Position numbers and translations under genes: made by a program. A stretch of DNA of 64,000 bases from Laceyella sediminis (GTDB lineage Bacteria; Bacillota; Bacilli; Thermoactinomycetales; Thermoactinomycetaceae): positions 30,793 through 94,792 of the forward strand of contig NZ_PVTZ01000011.1 in the NCBI RefSeq assembly GCF_003003125.1. Reading direction: 5' to 3'. The notes beneath the pieces are model-generated. The model saw nothing but the letters and a program-made list of their open reading frames with translations. It was not told the DNA's origin and made no database searches. Shown here one piece after another: positions 15,973-23,624 of the stretch (position 1 is the first letter of the stretch; every line of letters starts with the position of its first letter).

Positions 15973-16926
15973 GTGGAATTGAAACCAATCATCCCTTTTG
16001 AACCCGTCGTGACGGATGCGCCACCTTCAGGAGAGCGCTGGATTGCTCAAGTCAAATGGGACGGGGTGCGGGTGTTGACGTATGTTGAAAATGGTCAGGT
16101 GAAATTGTTCAATCGGAAAAAGAATGAGCGAACCCATCACTATCCTGAATTGGCGCAGGTCAGTGACTATTGCACGGCTTCGTCTGTCATTTTGGATGGG
16201 GAGGTCATCGCCTGGCGGGAAGGGAAGCCCTCGTTTTACGAAGTGATGAAACGGGATGGCTTACGCCAAATGAACAAAGTGCCACAAGCGATGAAGCGGG
16301 TGCCGATCACGTATATGGTTTTTGATTTGCTTTATCTGAATGGCGAATGGATGACCGATTGTCCATTGGCTGAACGACAAGCGCAGTTAAACCAAATCAT
16401 CCGGCCGGTGGACCATGTGCGGTTGGTGCCCAACTTCACCGATGTTGATGGCCTGTATGAGGCTGTGCGCCAGCAAGGGTTGGAAGGCATTGTCGTGAAA
16501 GATTTGACCAGTGCTTATGTCATTGGTGGAAAAGATGGGCGCTGGCGCAAACAAAAAGTGACGCATGACCTGATCGCCGTGGTAGGAGGGGTGACGTTCA
16601 GGGGAAAGGTGGTCAACTCGCTTTTACTGGGGTTGTACGATAATTGGGACCGTCTTCACTACATCGGGCATGCCGGCACGGGGAAATTGACCCAGGCGGA
16701 TTGGCGGGATATCACCAAACGCGTCACCCCGTTGGTTCAAACTGAGATGCCTTTTTACAATCGGCCGGAGCGAATCAGCGGCGCAATTTGGGTCACTCCT
16801 TTGCTCACAGTTAAAGTCAATTATCTGGAATGGGTGGATGGGCATTCTTTGCGACAGCCGAGCATTCAGGGGGTCGTCGATGCCGATCCGCTTTCATGCC
16901 GCGGTTTTCCGTCATCTAGTAGGTGA
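15973..16926 (+). CDS. ligD: NHEJ DNA ligase, LigD ligase domain as a separate protein
   Basis: A 317-residue ATP-dependent DNA ligase of the LigD type, which seals double-strand breaks with Ku. The adenylation motif KWDGVR gives nucleophile K28. Motifs LDGEVI, FDLLYL, EGIVVKD and WRKQK follow, then an OB-fold ending SLRQPSIQGVVDADP. GTG 15973 has AAAGGA upstream. In Bacillus subtilis the same domain is fused to a polymerase domain in a ~611-residue LigD; here the polymerase is the next gene in another frame. The last ten residues (CRGFPSSSR) look non-conserved and end 3 nt before a transposon-end fragment. No ku gene is in the window. Confidence 0.9.
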   Translation: MELKPIIPFEPVVTDAPPSGERWIAQVKWDGVRVLTYVENGQVKLFNRKKNERTHHYPELAQVSDYCTASSVILDGEVIAWREGKPSFYEVMKRDGLRQMNKVPQAMKRVPITYMVFDLLYLNGEWMTDCPLAERQAQLNQIIRPVDHVRLVPNFTDVDGLYEAVRQQGLEGIVVKDLTSAYVIGGKDGRWRKQKVTHDLIAVVGGVTFRGKVVNSLLLGLYDNWDRLHYIGHAGTGKLTQADWRDITKRVTPLVQTEMPFYNRPERISGAIWVTPLLTVKVNYLEWVDGHSLRQPSIQGVVDADPLSCRGFPSSSR

Positions 16927-16929
16927 TGC

Positions 16930-16953
16930 TTGATTTGCCAGACACGTCCCAGT
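16930..16953. mobile_element. Isolated end of the 135-bp MITE-like element
   Basis: Read on the minus strand, 21 of 24 bases match the left end of the copy at 42690, including the terminal repeat and the following GGCAAATCAA. The rest of the element is absent. It sits precisely between the ligase and polymerase genes. Confidence 0.65.
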
Positions 16954-16975
16954 CCGGCACAGAGGAGGGAGAAGG

Positions 16976-17866
16976 GTGGAGCATCGGATGGTTCATGTGG
17001 ATGGAAAGGAATTAAAGATATCCAATCTCGATAAACGATTGTTTCCTCAGTTGAGCAAGTGGGAATTCATTCTGGCGTATTACCGGCTGGCCCCGTATTT
17101 ACTCCCTTATTGCCGGAACAGGGCGTTAACCACGATCCGTTTTCCAGATGGGGTGAAGGGGAAGTCGTTTTATCAGAAAAACGCCCCTCCCCATCGGCCG
17201 GATTGGATAGAAACGGTCAGCGATGGGGATATCGAATATGTTATGCTCAATAATGCACCCACCTTGGTTTGGTTGGCCAATTTGGCGTGCGTGGAATTAC
17301 ATGTGTCGTTCAATACGGTTCATGACCCAATGAAACCGACGGAGCTGGTGTTTGATTTGGACCCTAGCGTCCCCGGTTTTCCACGCGTGGTGGAAGCGGC
17401 GCTGATGATCCGGGAGTTGCTTCTGCAATTGGGATTGGACGGAATTGTAAAGACATCAGGGGCCAGCGGATTGCAGATCTACCTGCCGTTAGAGCCGCGA
17501 TACACATATGATGAGACACGCAGAGTCGGAAAATTCATCGCCCATTATTTCGCCGAGCGGCAACCCGCTTTGATCACTGTGGAGCGCTCGGTCAACAAGC
17601 GTGGGGATAAAATCTACTTTGACTATCTCCAGCATTGGCGCAATAAAACCTTAATCGCGCCATATTCAATCCGGGCAGTGCCGGAAGCGACCGTCTCCAC
17701 GCCACTTTCATGGGAGGAATTGACTCCCGCGTTATCCCCTAAGCAATTCACTTGCGCCAACATTTTTGACCGGCTGGAACAGAAAGGGGATCTGTTTGCG
17801 GAGGCTTTGCGGAAAAAGGTGCGGTTGGATGACATCCTGCAATTTATTGATCGGCACAGGCTATGA
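16976..17866 (+). CDS. NHEJ primase-polymerase, LigD PolDom as a separate protein
   Basis: A 296-residue archaeo-eukaryotic-primase-type polymerase that fills ends during non-homologous end joining. Motif DLDPS (D127, D129) binds metal. LTTIRFPDG and KTSGASGLQIYLPL are typical LigD-PolDom signatures. It starts at GTG 16976 with AGGAGGGA 5 nt upstream, so it is translated independently. Its N-terminus (VHVDGKELKISNLDKRLFP) corresponds to the inter-domain linker plus polymerase start of fused LigD. It stands 49 nt after the ligase gene. Confidence 0.9.
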   Translation: MEHRMVHVDGKELKISNLDKRLFPQLSKWEFILAYYRLAPYLLPYCRNRALTTIRFPDGVKGKSFYQKNAPPHRPDWIETVSDGDIEYVMLNNAPTLVWLANLACVELHVSFNTVHDPMKPTELVFDLDPSVPGFPRVVEAALMIRELLLQLGLDGIVKTSGASGLQIYLPLEPRYTYDETRRVGKFIAHYFAERQPALITVERSVNKRGDKIYFDYLQHWRNKTLIAPYSIRAVPEATVSTPLSWEELTPALSPKQFTCANIFDRLEQKGDLFAEALRKKVRLDDILQFIDRHRL

Positions 17867-17926
17867 AATTCTTTTCTCTTCGTGTACAGTAAGAAAGACA
17901 AATCAATGCAAAGCGAGGGGATGTCA

Positions 17927-19228
17927 GTGAAGCGGTTATTTATCAACGCGACCGTCGCGACCATGAAAGATGGTGCCGAAGTGCTGAAGCAGGGCGCTTT
18001 GGGCGTGGAGGATGACAAGATTACATATGTAGGGGAAGTCCCGGAGCCGCAAGTACAAGAACAGTTTGATGAGATCATCGATTGTAGCGGCAAGGCCATC
18101 CTGCCTGGCTTGGTCAACACACACGGTCATGCGGCCATGACTTTGTTGCGTGGGTATGCCGATGATTTGCCGTTGCAAACGTGGTTGGAAGAGCACATGT
18201 GGCCATTGGAAGCGAAATTTACCCATGTCCAAGTGCAGGCTGGAACAGCGTTGGCGGCGGTGGAAATGATCCGATCCGGAACCACCTGTTTCATGGATAT
18301 GTACGATCATATGGACGCTGTCGCCCGCGTGGTAGAAGAATCTGGCATGCGCGCCCGCTTGACTCGCGGGGTGATTGGATTGTGCAGTGAGGAAATGCAA
18401 AATAAAAAGTTTGAAGAGGCGGTTCGTTTCGCCACTGAATGGCATGGTCAAGCCGATGGCCGGATCACCACCATGTTGGCACCTCATGCGCCCTACACGT
18501 GCCCACCGGAGTATATCAAGCGGTTTGTGGAAAAAGCGGGGGAATTGAAGTTGCCCCTTCATACGCATATGTCTGAAACGGTGAAAGAAGTGGAGCAAAA
18601 TGTGCGGGATTATGGGGTTCGGCCCGTTGAGCATTTGCGTCGGCTCGGCTTCTTTGATCTGCCTGCGCTGGTTGCTCATGCGGTGCATGTGACAGAGGAA
18701 GAAATTGATATATTGGCGCAACATGACGTAAAGGTGGCTCACAACCCGGGTAGCAATCTCAAATTGGGTAGCGGAATTGCCCCGGTGACGAGCATGTTGC
18801 GAAAAGGCATGCGCCCAGGATTGGCTACTGACGGGGCTGCCAGCAACAACAATTTGGATCTCATCGAGGAAATCCAGCTTGCCGCGTTGATCCACAAGGG
18901 TGCCCAACTTGATCCAGAAGCGGTACCGGCGCTGACGGCGTTAAAAATGGGGACCATCTATGGGGCGGAATGCTTATTCCTCGATCACGAAATCGGCACG
19001 TTGGAAGTAGGCAAAAAAGCCGACTTCATCACTTTGGACTTGACCGGTGCCCATATGCAACCGTTACATGACGTGGTGTCCCACGTCGTATATTCCGCGT
19101 CTCGTGGTGATGTGGTGGACATGTATGTAAATGGTCAGCCGCTGATGGTCAACCGCGAGCTGCTGACACTGGATGAAGAGAAAATCCGTCATGAAGCAAC
19201 ACGCGCTTTCCAAGCACTGTTGCAATAA
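17927..19228 (+). CDS. mtaD: 5-methylthioadenosine/S-adenosylhomocysteine deaminase
   Basis: An amidohydrolase of the TRZ/ATZ type that deaminates MTA and SAH to their inosine analogues, part of methionine-related salvage. About 433 residues. Metal ligands are in NTHGHAAMTLLRG (H66, H68), HTHMSET, VAHAVHVTEEE and LATDGAASNNN. The start GTG 17927 has GAGGGG 6 nt upstream; the ATG at 17921 abuts that SD. Related chlorohydrolases share these motifs, but the DLPLQTWLEEHMWPLE loop is typical of MtaD. Monocistronic. Confidence 0.9.
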   Translation: MKRLFINATVATMKDGAEVLKQGALGVEDDKITYVGEVPEPQVQEQFDEIIDCSGKAILPGLVNTHGHAAMTLLRGYADDLPLQTWLEEHMWPLEAKFTHVQVQAGTALAAVEMIRSGTTCFMDMYDHMDAVARVVEESGMRARLTRGVIGLCSEEMQNKKFEEAVRFATEWHGQADGRITTMLAPHAPYTCPPEYIKRFVEKAGELKLPLHTHMSETVKEVEQNVRDYGVRPVEHLRRLGFFDLPALVAHAVHVTEEEIDILAQHDVKVAHNPGSNLKLGSGIAPVTSMLRKGMRPGLATDGAASNNNLDLIEEIQLAALIHKGAQLDPEAVPALTALKMGTIYGAECLFLDHEIGTLEVGKKADFITLDLTGAHMQPLHDVVSHVVYSASRGDVVDMYVNGQPLMVNRELLTLDEEKIRHEATRAFQALLQ

Positions 19229-19235
19229 AAAAAAG

Positions 19236-19256
19236 CACTGCCATCAATTGGCAGTG
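19236..19256 (-). terminator. Hairpin with T-run on the minus strand
   Basis: CACTGCCA / TGGCAGTG stem preceded on the plus strand by an A-run (19225-19234). Its T-run is on the minus strand, so it ends the small minus-strand gene and may also serve mtaD. Confidence 0.75.
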
Positions 19257-19311
19257 AATAGAATGAGGCGGAAGGTATAGGCAGGAATGTCTATGTCATA
19301 CTAACAACAGG

Positions 19312-19509
19312 TTATTCTTTAATGTCAATATCTAGATGAAAACGAAGAGGGATATCAGGAACGGGGTCATTCCATAAGCGTCGGTGCGCTGAAGGGGATA
19401 TCCAGGTTTCTGTGTGGAGAAAAGATGAGATTTTCTCCAGTTCTTCTTGGGACAAGTGGGTTTGTAACAACTCGGGCATCCACTCGGGATAAAGGGAAGG
19501 ATGCGGCAA
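19312..19509 (-). CDS. Small hypothetical protein (65 aa)
   Basis: A 65-residue frame starting at TTG 19509-19507, with AGGGAGGTGA 8 nt upstream on the minus strand. The product (PHPSLYPEWMPELLQTHL, later LEKISSFLHTETWISPSAHR) is soluble, with a helical, protein-like composition. A longer frame to 19608 exists but lacks an SD. A terminator with a minus-strand T-run lies 55 nt beyond the stop. I do not recognise a family. Confidence 0.5.
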   Translation of the reverse strand: MPHPSLYPEWMPELLQTHLSQEELEKISSFLHTETWISPSAHRRLWNDPVPDIPLRFHLDIDIKE

Positions 19510-19759
19510 AGGAATCACCTCCCTTGTTGATGTTAGTATCACCGTAGCGGAGGGCAATATGACTAACACATTTTGCCCCTTCGACCAAGATGTTGGCTCT
19601 GCTTCCAACGTATAAGCGAAACAGGTACGAAAAGCGCTTTGTCAGCGTTAAGCTGATAAAGCGCTTTTCTCATGCATGTTCACCAAGGGTTTGGCCAACG
19701 TGCGTAGTCTAAACGCACAGTTTTTTTCGTAGGTATTAGAAGAGAAGGGGGAGGGCAAA
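19510..19759. other. Divergent intergenic region with a strong hairpin (19630-19668)
   Basis: AAAAGCGCTTTGTCAGC pairs almost perfectly with GCTGATAAAGCGCTTTT around GTTAA. It is terminator-like on both strands, yet no gene ends here. A plus-strand 18-codon frame with GGAGGG upstream (ATG near 19559) stops 20 bp before it. The hairpin may end a short transcript or be part of a leader. Confidence 0.45.
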
Positions 19760-20404
19760 ATGAGAAAAATGGCCGGATGTCTGGTTTGCGCCTTGATGCT
19801 GATGGGTTGTCAAACGGACTTCGTCGCCGATCAGCCCACAGTTAAAGAAAAGGAGGCGTTGGCGCAGGAGAAGTTGGCGCAGACGGCTAGACAGGTGATT
19901 CAAGGGTGGTTGAAAAAAAAAGAATATCCGTTTCAACTGGAGATCATGTCTGGCAAACGTCGCTTTACTGGGAAGCAAGTGGCGGATAACTGGAGCTTGA
20001 AGGATGCGGCATCACAGAAATTGGTGATGCGACGCAACAGCGAGCATATTTATGCTTACCATGACAGCGGGACGGAATTAATGACTGTCAAACAAGCAGG
20101 TCTGGTGTCACCCCGCGACCATCTGTCCTTCGTCTTGAGCGTGGCCGGGAAATTTCGGAAAGGACCTGTGGAATGGGTGGATGGCCGGCGTGTTGACGTG
20201 ATCGAGGTGGATATTGACAATGGGAAGCTGTTGGACAAATTGAAGCAGGCCTTATTTAGCAATGAGTCAGTGCGGTTGCCAGTAAATATGGCTGTTACCT
20301 ACAAACTAGCTGTCCAAGACTCTCGACGCTTGACGCGGGTCACCTTGATTATTCGTGAACCCGACCGAGGCCAAGTGCAACAGCTAACATATCAATTGAT
20401 GTAA
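19760..20404 (+). CDS. Lipoprotein of unknown function (214 aa)
   Basis: The signal peptide MRKMAGCLVCALML ends in lipobox LMGC (Cys about residue 17). The mature domain starts with a charged helix (EKEALAQEKLAQTARQVIQGWL) and continues as a beta-rich fold. The pattern recalls the LolA/LppX-like lipoproteins that bind hydrophobic ligands, but this is only a resemblance. GAAGGGGGAGG precedes the ATG. It is ended by its own terminator, so it is separate from the next two genes, though it may belong functionally with the envelope protease there. Confidence 0.75.
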   Translation: MRKMAGCLVCALMLMGCQTDFVADQPTVKEKEALAQEKLAQTARQVIQGWLKKKEYPFQLEIMSGKRRFTGKQVADNWSLKDAASQKLVMRRNSEHIYAYHDSGTELMTVKQAGLVSPRDHLSFVLSVAGKFRKGPVEWVDGRRVDVIEVDIDNGKLLDKLKQALFSNESVRLPVNMAVTYKLAVQDSRRLTRVTLIIREPDRGQVQQLTYQLM

Positions 20405-20405
20405 G

Positions 20406-20430
20406 CAGTGCTGGGAAGCGCTGTTTTTTT
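20406..20430 (+). terminator. Terminator of the lipoprotein gene
   Basis: CAGTGCT / AGCGCTG stem (one G-U) with a T8 tail directly after the stop. Confidence 0.8.
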
Positions 20431-20522
20431 ATTTCCAACCTTTGGCGCTCGGTTCGATATATCAGATTATGATATACTTTTCAGGGAAGAATTATTATAC
20501 AAATAGTATAGGGGGCGGGCCA

Positions 20523-21047
20523 ATGAGACAAGCCAAAGTGCTGGTAGGCAGCTTGTTGGTCACGCTGGTGGTCTTGATGGGTGGTTTTCTCGCCAGTCAA
20601 TGGTGGTTTGTGACAAAACCCATTCACCAGACTCTCGACCAGCAGTCAGGCCTGCATCCGGCAAAGATCAACGTGATGCCGACGGAAGTCCGGCTTCATT
20701 TGTATATAAATCCTACGTATGACTTTATTCAACGTTATCCTCGTTTGTTGGACAAATTGGAACAGACAGCAGGTCATCGTAAGCTGACCGTGGTGTTGGA
20801 CAATCCGCGCTATCCGGAATTGGAACAAGCATGGTCCGACTTACAATTCGCCTTGCGCGAAGCAGTGGTGACCAAGCGCTACACCTTAATTCCGGACGCC
20901 GTCAAGCAGGTGGCGCGACAGCATAGGTTGACTTATAAAGTGCGGATCGATGAACGCTTTGTCTATGTGGAGTTGCAACAGGCCGATCGAACTTGGAGGC
21001 AAGTGGTGCCGTTGCAAACTGATCGGGCGGAAGCGTTGCCATCGTAA
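20523..21047 (+). CDS. Single-pass membrane protein upstream of the FtsH-like gene
   Basis: 174 residues: an N-terminal transmembrane helix (VLVGSLLVTLVVLMGGFLAS), then about 140 residues outside, with TEVRLHLYINPTYDFIQRYP, LDKLEQTAGHRKLTVVLDN and a C-terminal beta segment. ATG 20523 follows GGGGGCGGG. It ends 21 nt before the FtsH-like protease gene, so the two are co-transcribed. I do not recognise a family. As the downstream protease has almost no extracytoplasmic part, this protein could supply one. Confidence 0.75.
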   Translation: MRQAKVLVGSLLVTLVVLMGGFLASQWWFVTKPIHQTLDQQSGLHPAKINVMPTEVRLHLYINPTYDFIQRYPRLLDKLEQTAGHRKLTVVLDNPRYPELEQAWSDLQFALREAVVTKRYTLIPDAVKQVARQHRLTYKVRIDERFVYVELQQADRTWRQVVPLQTDRAEALPS

Positions 21048-21068
21048 AGAAAGGGGAGGTGAATCGGG

Positions 21069-22562
21069 ATGTTCCTGTATCTGATGACAGGTGTTGGCTT
21101 GGCAGTAGCCCTTTTTCTCATTTTTCTAGGGGTAAATCCGTTTCCACTTGTGGTGTTGTTGGCCATGGTTTGGCTGGTGACGTCCTTGCAGGGCGGACGA
21201 ATATCGCAGGGCTCGTTTGGTGCAAAGAAAGCGGCTAACAACAAGGGAAGTTCCACGATTCCCACTACCCGCTTTGAGGAAATCGGCGGTCAGGAACACG
21301 CCAAAACGGAATTGAAAGAAGCCCTTGATTTCTTGTTGCATCACGAGCGGATGGAGGCATACGGCATCCGGCCGATCAAGGGGATTTTGTTGGCTGGGCC
21401 GCCCGGAACGGGGAAAACGCTGATGGCCAAAGCAGCAGCGCATTACACGGATTCGGTGTTCGTCAGCGCGTCAGGCAGTGAGTTCGTGGAGAAGTATGTT
21501 GGCGTCGGGGCGCAGCGGATTCGCCGCTTGTTTCAGGATGCCCGTAAAGCGGCTAAAAAAAATCGCAAGAAAAGCGCCATTGTTTTCATTGACGAAATCG
21601 ATGTGATCGGCGGTAAGCGGGAAGGCGGCCAACAACGTGAATATGACCAGACTTTGAACCAATTGTTGACAGAGATGGACGGCATTTATGTGGATGGGGA
21701 TGTGCGCATGCTGATCATGGCCGCGACCAACCGCAAGGAAATGCTTGACCCCGCTTTGCTCCGCCCGGGCCGGTTTGACCGCCATATCCTGGTGGATTTG
21801 CCGGACAAACAAGCTCGCTTGCAAATCCTTACCCTACATGCGCGAAACAAACCATTGTCACCGGATGTCTCGTTGGACAAAGTGGCACAGGACACCTTTG
21901 GTTTTTCCGGCGCGCAGTTGGAAAGCTTGACCAATGAAGCGGCCATTTACGCGCTGCGCCAAGGAAGTGAGCAGCTGGAGCCGGCGCATTTTCAGGCGGC
22001 TATCGATAAAGTGATGATGGGGGAGAAGACGGATCGAAAAGCCGCCCACGACGAAAAATTGCGGGTGGCGATTCACGAGTTGGGCCATGCGATCATGGCA
22101 GAGCTGGTGCAACCGGGCTCTGTCTCCTCTGTTGCCCTGTCTCCGCGCGGGCAGGCGCTCGGCTATGTGCGGCAGCATCCGGGGCAGGATCGCTATCTTT
22201 ACACCAAAGAACAGCTGGAAGGCCGGATTCGGGTTTGTCTGGCGGGTGCCGCCGCAGAACAATTGGTGCTCGGCTCGAAGAGTACCGGAGCGCAAAACGA
22301 TTATGAGCAGGCGAATCGGTATGCTCGGGGTTTGGTGCAAAGTGGCCTATCTGAGCGCGGCATTATCGATGCCGAATTGATTGCAAAAAGTGAGTTGCAC
22401 GAGACGACCACCAAGATTTTGAATGAATTGCAAACCCGTACGGAACAGCAATTGGCTTCATACCTGCCGTTGTTTGAGGAGTGCACCGCGATTCTGATGC
22501 GCAAAGAAGTGTTGAACGGGGATGAATTTAGACAGTTGTTACGTGAAAAAGCGTCCGCATGA
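21069..22562 (+). CDS. FtsH-like membrane AAA+ zinc metalloprotease, compact form
   Basis: A 497-residue ATP-dependent membrane protease. Two hydrophobic helices occupy residues 1-40 with only a few residues between them. Then come the AAA domain (Walker A GPPGTGKT at 110-117, Walker B IVFIDEID, SRH DPALLRPGRFDRH) and the M41 peptidase (HELGH at 336-340, third ligand Asp in TGAQNDYEQAN). All catalytic residues are present. Canonical FtsH has about 600-650 residues with a ~70-residue extracytoplasmic domain that is missing here. It is probably a paralogue, not the housekeeping FtsH. SD AAGGGGAGGTGA. Confidence 0.9.
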   Translation: MFLYLMTGVGLAVALFLIFLGVNPFPLVVLLAMVWLVTSLQGGRISQGSFGAKKAANNKGSSTIPTTRFEEIGGQEHAKTELKEALDFLLHHERMEAYGIRPIKGILLAGPPGTGKTLMAKAAAHYTDSVFVSASGSEFVEKYVGVGAQRIRRLFQDARKAAKKNRKKSAIVFIDEIDVIGGKREGGQQREYDQTLNQLLTEMDGIYVDGDVRMLIMAATNRKEMLDPALLRPGRFDRHILVDLPDKQARLQILTLHARNKPLSPDVSLDKVAQDTFGFSGAQLESLTNEAAIYALRQGSEQLEPAHFQAAIDKVMMGEKTDRKAAHDEKLRVAIHELGHAIMAELVQPGSVSSVALSPRGQALGYVRQHPGQDRYLYTKEQLEGRIRVCLAGAAAEQLVLGSKSTGAQNDYEQANRYARGLVQSGLSERGIIDAELIAKSELHETTTKILNELQTRTEQQLASYLPLFEECTAILMRKEVLNGDEFRQLLREKASA

Positions 22563-22581
22563 GTTAAGCGGACGCTTTTTT
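22546..22581. terminator. Terminator of the FtsH-like operon
   Basis: AAAAGCGTCCGC / GCGGACGCTTTTTT. It overlaps the gene's last codons and the end of the convergent transporter gene. Confidence 0.9.
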
Positions 22582-23239
22582 AGTGCGATCCGTCCAGCTG
22601 GCGTTTCGCGATGCGCAGGTAAAAGAGAGGCAATAGGATGAACGAAAAGGCATATTTGAGCAAAATGTTGGACCATGTAACGCTGATGAGTGTTGCGTTG
22701 TCGATGAGTCCATAAAATGCGATGGTGCTCATGATGGCCGTGTCAAATGGAATAGAGACGGCATTGGACAGCACGACGCGCAAGTACCGCCGTTTTTCTC
22801 CAAACCGCCGTTGCACCGCTTGATAGATCAATCCATCCAACAATTCGGCGGTGACCCCGGCGATGACCGACCCCAAGATGATCCGGATGGAGGGGAGCAA
22901 TACTTGGCCAAATGCCGTTTGCGGACCTACAGCAGGATCAGCGGGCAACACCGACACGACATAGATGATGCTGAACATCAGAAAGTTGCTTAATCCGGCA
23001 TACACTACCACGCGGTTGGTCAGCGTGAGATTTGTTTTTTGATGGAGCATGTCCCGCAGTACAAAAGTCAAAGGATAGAATAGCGAGCCAGCATCCATCG
23101 ATAACGTGAACACCTTGATGATTCGGAGTGAACTGAGATTGGATAACATGGACAGCACGACATACAGGATGGACAGGAGAACAACTCCGGCCCAGTAAGT
23201 GGTGCCGATCCCGTCGATTGTTTGTTTGTATGGATTCAT
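22580..23239 (-). CDS. Queuosine precursor transporter (VUT/YhhQ family)
   Basis: A 219-residue integral membrane protein with about six helices, starting MNPYKQTIDGIGTTYW. The family pattern is clear in LSMDAGSLFYPLTFVLRDMLHQ, LDGLIYQAVQRRFG and VLSNAVSIPFDTAIMSTIAFYG. VUT proteins import queuine or preQ precursors for tRNA modification. The AAGGAAG SD precedes the ATG. No preQ1 riboswitch signature was found in its leader. Convergent with the FtsH-like gene; its 5' region overlaps a strong plus-strand promoter at 23242-23270. Confidence 0.9.
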   Translation of the reverse strand: MNPYKQTIDGIGTTYWAGVVLLSILYVVLSMLSNLSSLRIIKVFTLSMDAGSLFYPLTFVLRDMLHQKTNLTLTNRVVVYAGLSNFLMFSIIYVVSVLPADPAVGPQTAFGQVLLPSIRIILGSVIAGVTAELLDGLIYQAVQRRFGEKRRYLRVVLSNAVSIPFDTAIMSTIAFYGLIDNATLISVTWSNILLKYAFSFILLPLFYLRIAKRQLDGSH

Positions 23240-23241
23240 CT

Positions 23242-23270
23242 TTGCTTCCTTACCCCGTTTCTGCTATAAT
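23242..23270 (+). promoter_or_regulatory. Strong sigma-A promoter for a short RNA
   Basis: TTGCTT (23242-23247), 17 bp, TATAAT (23265-23270). The nearest terminator downstream is at 23389-23416. Confidence 0.65.
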
Positions 23271-23276
23271 CATGTC

Positions 23277-23416
23277 CATTGCAGTATCCTATCACATTTT
23301 AGTGTGCCTGAAAAATTCAGGGCTGATCAAACACACCCCCAGCGGAGCGATCACAGGCGGCCGGCGCATACCTTTGTTTACGAGGTGTCTTGATAAATCG
23401 TTATCAAGGCTTTTTT
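23277..23416 (+). ncRNA. Putative ~140-nt structured RNA or attenuator leader
   Basis: It is bounded by the promoter at 23242-23270 and an intrinsic terminator (CTTGATAA-atcg-TTATCAAG-GCTTTTTT, 23389-23416). Inside, GTGTG and CACAC (about 23302-23345) enclose a CTGAA-aaa-TTCAG hairpin, followed by a GC-rich block and ATACCT/AGGTGT pairing. A reading frame from 23272 is open throughout but has no SD. It could be a small RNA or a riboswitch-like attenuator for hbd, which starts 209 nt later. I do not recognise the RNA family. Confidence 0.45.
23389..23416 (+). terminator. Orphan intrinsic terminator upstream of hbd
   Basis: A perfect 8-bp stem with tetraloop ATCG and T6. No plus-strand protein gene ends here, which is the main reason to suspect a short RNA. 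Confidence 0.8.
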
Positions 23417-23580
23417 GCATTGTCCATGAATCCTTTCCGCAGGGGCATATATTTTGGATAAGGATGGAGCAACCTAGAGGGAGAGATAGAGAGAAGGGAT
23501 GTAATTATATACATATAACAGGAAAAAGTACTTTTTTAGATAGTTTTTCGGAAATTGTTAACGATATGACGGCGAGAACC

Positions 23581-23589
23581 TGCTACAAT
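23581..23589 (+). promoter_or_regulatory. Extended -10 of hbd-ackA
   Basis: TGCTACAAT is a TGn-TACAAT extended -10 element 36 nt before the GTG start. No convincing -35 is seen. Confidence 0.4.
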
Positions 23590-23624
23590 AGACAAGGTTA
23601 TTTAAGCGAAAGGAGCAAGAACTC

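Noticed and set aside
22980..23330. preQ1 riboswitch for the queuosine transporter
   Set aside because: Leader examined on the minus strand; no preQ1-I core (AGAGGTTC ... CCCTC ... AAAAAACTA) found.
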